Assembly: GCA_009869945.1 (NCBI GenBank)
Contig: WIXG01000243.1
Location: 56,486-120,485, forward strand
Direction of reading: 5' to 3'
DNA length: 64,000 nucleotides
From: Mesaphorura yosii
Lineage: Eukaryota; Arthropoda; Collembola; Poduromorpha; Tullbergiidae
The notes beneath the pieces were generated by a model. It did not search any database. It was not told the origin of the DNA and saw only the letters and a list, made by a program, of their open reading frames with translations. A program made the translations under genes and the position numbers. Below are positions 60,201-64,000 of this stretch, one piece after another. How positions within the stretch are numbered: the first letter of the stretch is position 1; each line of letters begins with the position of its first letter.

Positions 60201-60771
60201 TGTAATACCTTTCACTAAACCTCGCCTCTCAAAAGAGAAAAAACTTCCTTGGGACCCCAATTACTTTTTTATTCTCTTTCAACACATAAATTCCTAAAAC
60301 AAATACTGCGAACTGCAGCTCGCAGCTCTTAACTTTGAACTTTTAATACCACTGAACTTGTAAAACTTTCCATTCACAACGTCAGTGAAAGTATGCAAAT
60401 GTAAGCTCGTAGGGACAGGTTCATTAATTGAAATAAGGCATTCAGGCGCGTCGGCGCGTGCTTGGCGTGATGGGTGAACAGAGAGCGAGTAGGCTCATAA
60501 CCGCAGTTTTCTGACTTGTCGTTGAGTGACACGACAGTCACCTCGCGCTCGCCTGCTATATTCCATTTCATCTCTTGAATTGAACGCTTCTCTGTTTTCT
60601 CTTTCCAGATGCACCAGCTTGCCGCCCGAACCAAGTGCGAGTGCATGGTGTTGCCAAATCAGAAACTGCAAACATCACTTGTGATGTGGATGCCAATCCT
60701 CCCAAAGTACAATTTCGTTGGAGTTTCAATAACTCTGCAGAGAGCATAGATGTTCCTAGCGCGAGATACAG
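21057..60771 (+). CDS. side: Sidestep-family Ig-domain cell-surface protein, partial (9 exons, both ends outside or unseen)
   Basis: Nine exons (21057-21207, 23553-23761, 46175-46285, 51474-51674, 54224-54375, 56765-56909, 59536-59666, 59807-59966, 60609-60771) join in frame into about 473 residues. Numbering from the first complete codon, the Ig cysteine pairs and core tryptophans are: Ig1 C17/W39/C100, Ig2 C152/W165/C203, Ig3 C248/W261/C301, Ig4 C350/W363/C400, Ig5 C444/W457 with its second cysteine beyond the window. N-glycosylation sequons occur near residues 115, 209, 280, 373, 382, 441 and 460, as expected for an ectodomain. Motifs such as [24 protein letters not shown] and TNQSLVLQ match what I know of Side proteins. 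These are type I membrane proteins that bind Beat-family receptors during axon guidance. The symbol is a family-level label; arthropods have several paralogues and I cannot choose among them. The signal-peptide exon, the rest of Ig5, FnIII, transmembrane and cytoplasmic parts are not visible. Confidence 0.92.
21208..23552 (+). other. Intron splitting Ig1 (phase 2, 2.3 kb)
   Basis: The intron is bounded by gtgaga and ttgcag. It interrupts a Ser codon between the core tryptophan and the second cysteine of Ig1. I see no further gene or element in it. Confidence 0.9.
23553..23761 (+). CDS. side: Side-family exon: C-terminal half of Ig1
   Basis: The acceptor is tttcaattgcag ending at 23552 and the donor is gtgagc from 23762. 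The first base completes the Ser codon from the previous exon, and the exon ends with one base of the next codon (phase 1). Its 69 codons include [10 protein letters not shown], then the DRGVYRC motif carrying the second Ig1 cysteine (residue 100), then RVDFR and a final NLTVI with a glycosylation sequon. The stretch from VYRCRVDF to NLTVI is the most family-specific part of the whole gene and is the main basis for the Side assignment. Confidence 0.95.
23965..24222 (+). CDS. Candidate small secreted cysteine-rich peptide nested in the large intron (speculative)
   Basis: This 85-codon frame starts at ATG ATG in the context ccaacATG, which resembles arthropod start contexts. It has a hydrophobic N-terminal stretch ([16 protein letters not shown], about residues 11-26) that could act as a signal peptide, although arginine and cysteine residues interrupt it. 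The predicted mature part has six cysteines spaced C-x10-C-x2-C-x6-C-x15-C-x4-C and stops one residue after the last. Six cysteines in a short secreted product would fit a disulfide-rich peptide. I recognise no family, I found no AATAAA signal in the next 300 bases, and the frame begins only 204 bases after an exon donor. A chance frame remains the default reading. Confidence 0.17.
   Translation: MMKLDRFFRTLAFFLRCCIYSFLLQSFTGDPKNTALRVYDNCITNSRTQLEECKLCKNEVGPCGEEITKFRTGRDFRLCLRFTCA
31288..31303. repeat. Short TTTC microsatellite (4 copies)
   Basis: Four consecutive TTTC units lie in a wider pyrimidine-rich stretch inside the large intron. Confidence 0.85.
39061..40345. mobile_element. Decayed DNA-transposon-like block with TCGC/GCGA-rich flanks
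   Basis: Between about 39070 and 39430 the sequence repeatedly uses related words such as AATCGCAGCGAC, AGCGATTTTGCAGCGAC, GTCGCTAATTA and CAGCGAAATCGCT. Similar words return at 40190-40280 (GAAATCGCAGTGAAT, CAAATCGCAATGG, TTATCGCACAG, TTTAGCGAATTA). Such clusters at both sides of a coding remnant resemble subterminal repeats of a DNA transposon. The coding remnant between them is described separately. I could not define terminal inverted repeats or a target-site duplication, so the boundaries given are approximate and the class is not assigned. Confidence 0.35.
39648..40133 (+). pseudogene. Remnant of a transposon-type ORF, interrupted by an in-frame stop
   Basis: One + frame reads [15 protein letters not shown], then an acidic, Ser-rich stretch ([13 protein letters not shown]), a TAA at 39816-39818, and then [18 protein letters not shown] followed by TRTVL, running on to a stop at 40131-40133. 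An acidic Ser/Asp-rich N-terminus followed by an L-x-x-W-(x)n-NNIT-(x)n-L segment is, from memory, a layout seen at the start of ORFs in several animal DNA transposons, where the second part often resembles L-x-E/K-W-A-x-x-N-x-I/V. Downstream the match fades ([13 protein letters not shown] and onward). The in-frame stop and the loss of similarity suggest an old, inactive copy. This is a pattern match without any database support. Confidence 0.3.
44795..44818. repeat. Compound GCT/TCT microsatellite
   Basis: Five GCT units (44795-44809) run directly into three TCT units (44810-44818). The repeat is intronic, so it encodes nothing in the gene model. Confidence 0.85.
46175..46285 (+). CDS. side: Side-family exon: linker and first strands of Ig2
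   Basis: The acceptor is ttatataattgcag ending at 46174 and the donor is gtaagc from 46286. The exon lies 22.4 kb after the Ig1 exon but joins it exactly in frame to make NLTVIVPPKEP, which is the usual Side-family Ig1-Ig2 junction. Its 36 full codons run [12 protein letters not shown] to LTLHCHVQG, with the first Ig2 cysteine at residue 152. It ends with one base of a Gly codon (phase 1), just after the first cysteine of the domain. Confidence 0.92.
46286..51473 (+). other. Intron splitting Ig2 (phase 1, 5.2 kb)
   Basis: The intron is bounded by gtaagc and ttgcag and interrupts a Gly codon a few residues after the first Ig2 cysteine. It includes an AT-rich stretch near 47.4-48.4 kb and a perfect 9-bp inverted repeat at 48025-48044. 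No gene was recognised. Confidence 0.88.
48025..48044. repeat. Perfect inverted repeat, 9-bp arms, 2-base loop
   Basis: AAATCCTGG at 48025-48033 pairs exactly with CCAGGATTT at 48036-48044, separated by TC. It lies in the intron splitting Ig2. Confidence 0.8.
51474..51674 (+). CDS. side: Side-family exon: remainder of Ig2
   Basis: The acceptor is cttgtaaaattgcag ending at 51473 and the donor is gtaagt from 51675. The exon encodes 66 full codons from [12 protein letters not shown] to TTVHLDMN. It carries the Ig2 tryptophan (165), the second cysteine in [12 protein letters not shown] (203), and an Asn-Ile-Ser sequon at 209. The CEASNNNIS motif and the VHLDMN end match the family's Ig2. It ends with a single T completed by the next exon to give Phe (phase 1). 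The reverse strand is also open here at 51449-51661, which I read as a shadow. Confidence 0.94.
51675..54223 (+). other. Intron between Ig2 and Ig3 (phase 1, 2.5 kb)
   Basis: The intron is bounded by gtaagt and ttacag. It contains a reverse-orientation copy of the dispersed 9-mer at 52143. Overlapping open frames at 53251-53576 lack motifs. I see no other structure. Confidence 0.88.
54224..54375 (+). CDS. side: Side-family exon: first half of Ig3
   Basis: The acceptor is tctgtatttacag ending at 54223 and the donor is gtaagt from 54376. Fifty full codons encode [12 protein letters not shown] through LEGAKET. The first Ig3 cysteine (248) lies in [12 protein letters not shown] and the core tryptophan (261) in HITWRLDEK. 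CxxVGSRP followed by ITW is the conserved centre of Ig3 in Side proteins. The exon ends at a codon boundary (phase 0). The open frame continues into the intron to 54552, but the canonical donor and the fit to the next exon place the boundary at 54375. Confidence 0.93.
54376..56764 (+). other. Intron splitting Ig3 (phase 0, 2.4 kb)
   Basis: The intron is bounded by gtaagt and tttcag. It contains a perfect inverted repeat with 10-bp arms at 55132-55158 and no recognised gene. Confidence 0.88.
55132..55158. repeat. Perfect inverted repeat, 10-bp arms, 7-base loop
   Basis: ATTCGTTATC at 55132-55141 pairs exactly with GATAACGAAT at 55149-55158 around the loop ACAACAA. It would form a stable small stem-loop in RNA or DNA and lies in the intron splitting Ig3. 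Confidence 0.8.
56765..56909 (+). CDS. side: Side-family exon: second half of Ig3
   Basis: The acceptor is cttctcaatttcag ending at 56764 and the donor is gtaagt from 56910. Forty-eight full codons run [14 protein letters not shown] to DGWNLVIQ. They carry an NQT sequon (280), the second Ig3 cysteine in KYLSCRAEN (301) and the ALEDGWNL motif that closes Ig3 in this family. The exon ends with a T completed to Tyr by the next exon (phase 1). Confidence 0.94.
56910..59535 (+). other. Intron between Ig3 and Ig4 (phase 1, 2.6 kb)
   Basis: The intron is bounded by gtaagt and ttgcag. No gene or element was recognised; a short TTATTATTATT run lies just after the donor. Confidence 0.88.
59536..59666 (+). 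CDS. side: Side-family exon: first half of Ig4
   Basis: The acceptor is ttttctattgcag ending at 59535 and the donor is gtaagt from 59667. Forty-three full codons run [12 protein letters not shown] to DWRHD. The first Ig4 cysteine (350) is in [12 protein letters not shown] and the core tryptophan (363) is in SVDWRHD. YFxCxIEANP followed by WRH is typical of Side Ig4. The exon ends at a codon boundary (phase 0) and is separated from the next exon by an intron of only 140 bases. Confidence 0.94.
59667..59806 (+). other. Short intron splitting Ig4 (phase 0, 140 bases)
   Basis: The intron is bounded by gtaagt and ccacag. It is far shorter than every other intron of this gene in the window and shows nothing but ordinary intronic sequence. 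Confidence 0.9.
59807..59966 (+). CDS. side: Side-family exon: second half of Ig4
   Basis: The acceptor is ctttattccacag ending at 59806 and the donor is gtaagt from 59967. Fifty-three full codons run [11 protein letters not shown] to FHLDVL. The exon includes two glycosylation sequons (NIS at 373, NQS at 382), the TNQSLVLQ motif and the second Ig4 cysteine in [13 protein letters not shown] (400). It ends with a T completed to Tyr in the next exon (phase 1). Confidence 0.94.
59967..60608 (+). other. Intron between Ig4 and Ig5 (phase 1, 642 bases)
   Basis: The intron is bounded by gtaagt and a pyrimidine-rich tttctctttccag. No other feature was seen. Confidence 0.9.
60609..60771 (+). CDS. side: Side-family exon: first part of Ig5
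   Basis: The acceptor is tctctttccag ending at 60608 and the donor is gtacgt from 60772. Fifty-three full codons run [11 protein letters not shown] to VPSARY, plus two bases of a split codon (phase 2). An extra cysteine at residue 424 (ACRPN) precedes the Ig5 first cysteine (444, [11 protein letters not shown]); the core tryptophan is W457 in FRWSFNNS. Sequons lie at 441 and 460. In the family the next exon should supply the TELDYGTLxCWG-like segment with the second Ig5 cysteine. I did not find it before 64000. Confidence 0.93.
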
Positions 60772-63700
60772 GTACGTATGCGAATAGCGAATATGAATAT
60801 GCAGCAGGGCCGGATTTAATAAAATCTGCAATGGCAGTACGGCCGTGCGAGTGCGCGAGATGTGCGTGACAACTGTGTGTGAATGCGTCAATCTTGAAAC
60901 GTCTTGGCTCCTGCTTTATTGGATTACGTGAAATTCAAACAAGAAATGTGTGACATGTTCGCGAAATTGTATTTCGTCTCGCCAAATGTTAACCCTAAAT
61001 ACATTCCGATCGGATAGCTTGATTTAATTTACTCGCAACGATGGCAGGAGTGCCAATGTGAAAATGAAGCCAAAATGTAGCACACGGCAGTACGGCTGTC
61101 TTGTTTGTCTTGCGATTATTAAAATATCCGTTCAATTTCTTCGTCAGATTTGAGAAACCTGTAAATAACGACATTTGACATGTGGAGGCTCAGCATTTGT
61201 GAAATCTGGTTTGAGCTTTCACTCGTCTTTAAACTCTTCGTGATTTCTTCTGACAGCAAAAAAGGAACACCTTTCCACGCTCAATTTGAGGATTTAAGGG
61301 CGCACGACAAAAATCAATATTTAACTTTTTGAACTCGTCAAGAGTTGTTCTGTCGTTCAGCAGTCAGTCAGCACAGCAGTTAATTTCCATCTTTCTCGTT
61401 TTATGTTCATTTTACAAATGGGACTCGTGATTGAATAGGTTTTTACTGCTCAAAAATATACGCTCGTAAAATCAGTTTATTGCGCCATAAAGGCAACTCA
61501 TGCCGTATGGCTGGGCACGGGCCCTATGCACTGTGTTTTCTACCGTGACGAACCTGCATCACTTTTACGTACTGCGCACTTCAATACACATCCATCCGGA
61601 GTGCCAGTTAAGTACCTGAGCAGCGGCAGCAGAAACAGAAGAAGCGCACTGGCAGTGACAAAATGTAATCCCATTATTCTCCTATACTCTTAGACTGAGC
61701 GCAGAGTAATGGTGTGACAAAAGATTTAACGATCCACATTTTATTGCCGGATTTATCTCTGTATTTCTGTTTATTGAAGTTCTGAAGCAGCCAATTATTA
61801 CTACGCAAAGGAAGTGGGCTGAGTAGGTCAATCTAACTTGATAACACCAAGTGCGAATTGCGGATTGTCTTGCCATTCTCGGATGAGCTACAATTTTGTG
61901 ATCAGAATCCAGGAGATGGATTCTAGATTAGTCTAGTACCTTCCTAGCCTGCACGCATTTCCATAAGTAAGCGTTATTATGGATCATTATTATCATCTTA
62001 AGGGAATCTTATTTACATTCTTTTCTTTATTCACCTCTCGACGAGTCTCCATTGTAAAATCCGGCGCTCGACGGCATCACTTAAGTGTTTGTAGTCATGC
62101 GACGCCCGAAATACGGCTCCTCTTCCTTCCTCGCACCGCATTTCCTATGATGATATAAAATTTCTATTTTTTAAAAGTTGTCTCATAACTTTTGCTTTAC
62201 GCTTGCTCAAGTGGAATATATTTGAAGTAAAGCAGGAGCAGGCAAACAGACCGAGCACGCGGCTCGCATCTTCCTATTCTTAGAATCTGCTCTCGGATTC
62301 CTTTACTTTCCTCAGAAGATTGTAATTACATGTCATCGTAAATATCATTTTTCTGTTTTACATTTTATTTATACGCTTTCCTCATCCTCTTCCTTCTCGC
62401 CACCGCCACCACTTTAAACTTTCTCACTCTCGGCTCGGCTGTTACTTCTTTCTGCAGGATTCTTTTCGTTCTTGTGTTTACACGATTTCTTTATCTTGCT
62501 CCATACGCTGCAAGTTCGCTTACGCATAATTGTTGAGCCGAAAGAAAACTGCATTTTTAGTGTGTCCGTAGCTATTATGAATATGAGTTCAGGCATTGAA
62601 GGTCACAAAGAAACAGCTAGCTTTGCTTCGACGTTTTGCAAACTTCAATATTGCCGTGTATCATTTCAATTAAAGGTCAACCATGGAGCCAAAGACTGGA
62701 GAAAGAGGCGTTTTTGTACAATCCATAATTTTGCAAATATAGTACTCCTACAATCTGTGGCATCATATCCAATTCCGTTTTTCTGTTTACATTGACTTTT
62801 AAATAAATAAAAGTCAGTTTAGCATTACAATACACGCTTTCACAAAGCGAGAAATAATTTGGCTTCAGGCACAACCAGTTCCCGAAATAAAACAATTCCT
62901 GTGAATTCGCCCAAGTTCTGCACTGAAATGGGATGATAAGGATATGTTTTTCTTTAATTAAACCAGATTTTGGATCCCGTACAAAATGCATTTGTGAATT
63001 CTTAGAATTCGAAACGAGCAAACTAAAAAGCAGCGTAAAGCGTGTGACCCATTTGCAGTTGGCTGTGCAAAAATCTGCGGGTGAACGAAGGCCAGCCCGC
63101 AGCCGAGGCCGTTGAAATTTTAAATGGAAAGGTACTCGTACAAGCAATCAAGTTAACGGGAATGGCACGCTGCAGTAATAATTCATCACGTGTGAAATGA
63201 CAAAATAATTATGGAGTGTAATTAGCAGATCACTGTCAATGTAATACTTAATGGGAGTTTCTCCGTCCATAAAAAGAGAAAATGAGTCAGCGTCGTGTGG
63301 CTTGTGCCGTGCCTGAATGGAAATGAATCACACGAGCGCCACGCTAACAAACCCCAATAGAGACAGGCTCATTCATTTATAAATCGATACCGTATTCTTT
63401 CCTGTTTCCGGTGGCGAAAGAGTGAATGAACATGTCGCGAATCTCTGTGTGTGTCTCTCTGTGTGGTGTGGGTATTGAAATTTCCCTTGCCCATTTTTGT
63501 GGCAGGCTTTCTCATGCCCGAAGGCTCTGATGGCTCTGACTCCGAAGCTGCTACATATTTCGCTTTGTCGCTGTGCTGCTAGAACTTTTCTATTTGCCTC
63601 ATTCATTTATATTCGTATGAATTCATTTTCCCGCCATCGGGCTGCAGAATAAAATGGTCAAATTGCTGAGGCCTTCGTATTCCTGTGTATTTGCCTGTTT

Positions 63701-63961
63701 GTTTCATGAGAGGAGATGAGAAATGCAGGAGACACCGAGACACGTGTCCACATGACCATGAACCAAGCCCGTGTATATTTGCGAAAGGAATGAATAAATG
63801 CGAGCACGCACAATGTAAATGTAATCCATCACAGCAATGCCATGCTCTGAGGGGAGACATTAATAATAGTGATGTGATGTGGTAAAGCATGCATTCCGCT
63901 TTCACTCTCCATTTTGTGCTGCATAACGCATACATCAAACATGTGCATGCATGTTAGTTTT

Positions 63962-63980
63962 TGAAATGAAGTTCATTTCA
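63962..63980. repeat. Perfect inverted repeat, 9-bp arms, near the right edge
   Basis: TGAAATGAA at 63962-63970 pairs with TTCATTTCA at 63972-63980 around a single G, just before the terminal poly-C run. Confidence 0.75.
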
Positions 63981-63986
63981 TCACGA

Positions 63987-64000
63987 CCCCCCCCCCCCCC
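63987..64000. repeat. Poly-C run at the window edge (14 C, possibly longer)
   Basis: The last 14 bases are all C. Homopolymers this long are unlike the rest of the window, where C runs are short. It may be a true C tract, possibly continuing beyond the window, or a sequencing or assembly artefact at a contig edge. Confidence 0.9.

Larger units (their letters stand above)
60772..64000 (+). other. Intron within Ig5, continuing past the window (phase 2)
   Basis: The intron starts with gtacgt and no acceptor-plus-exon encoding the second Ig5 cysteine was found before the end. A 156-codon frame on the - strand (62677-63147) has no family motif. A TG/TC-rich stretch lies near 63445-63470. The right edge is a 14-C homopolymer. 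Confidence 0.75.

Noticed and set aside
62677-63147. 156-codon open frame on the - strand near the right end
   Set aside because: No recognisable motif and no supporting start or splice context; treated as chance.
1-64000. CRISPR arrays, rRNA, bacterial-type operons or viral genes
   Set aside because: No regularly spaced direct repeats, no rRNA-like sequence and no ribosome-binding or operon layout were seen; spliced exons show a eukaryotic genome.

Overview
This window is animal nuclear DNA, most likely from an arthropod. Its only securely identifiable gene is the middle part of a large, intron-rich gene on the + strand. Nine exons between 21057 and 60771 join in frame, through GT-AG introns only, into about 473 residues of consecutive immunoglobulin (Ig) domains. 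The protein is recognisable as a member of the Sidestep (Side) family, the cell-surface ligands for Beaten-path receptors that guide motor axons and help specify synaptic partners in insects. The closest textual matches are the conserved end of Ig1 (the VYRCRVDF stretch and the NLTVIVPP junction), the EASNNNIS motif of Ig2, the VGSRP motif of Ig3 with its CRAE and EDGW motifs, the TNQSLVLQ stretch of Ig4, and the ACRPN start of Ig5. The species and the paralogue cannot be fixed from this window. Side-family membership, multi-kilobase introns, undepleted CpG and roughly 40% GC fit a non-vertebrate, arthropod-like genome.

Layout. Positions 1-21056 hold no recognised exon. They are either a long 5' intron or upstream sequence, because the first exon found begins in the middle of a codon and must have an upstream partner. 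Ig1 is encoded at 21057-21207 and 23553-23761. A 22.4-kb intron follows (23762-46174). It contains one candidate small cysteine-rich ORF, a decayed transposon-like block near 39.1-40.3 kb, and otherwise plain non-coding DNA. Ig2 (46175-46285 and 51474-51674), Ig3 (54224-54375 and 56765-56909), Ig4 (59536-59666 and 59807-59966) and the first part of Ig5 (60609-60771) follow. The gene then runs off the window; the missing parts should be the rest of Ig5, the fibronectin type III and transmembrane region, and the cytoplasmic tail.

The gene architecture is regular. Every intron between Ig domains is phase 1, whereas the introns that split individual Ig domains are of mixed phase (2, 1, 0, 0, 2). 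Outside this gene the most notable signals are a strongly over-represented dispersed 9-mer (TGCAGTGCA, at least 11 copies), the degenerate TCGC/GCGA-rich transposon-like block, a 168-codon open frame of unknown nature on the - strand at 11637-12143, several short perfect inverted repeats, and a 14-C run at the right edge. No tRNA, rRNA, CRISPR array, prokaryotic operon or intact mobile element was seen.
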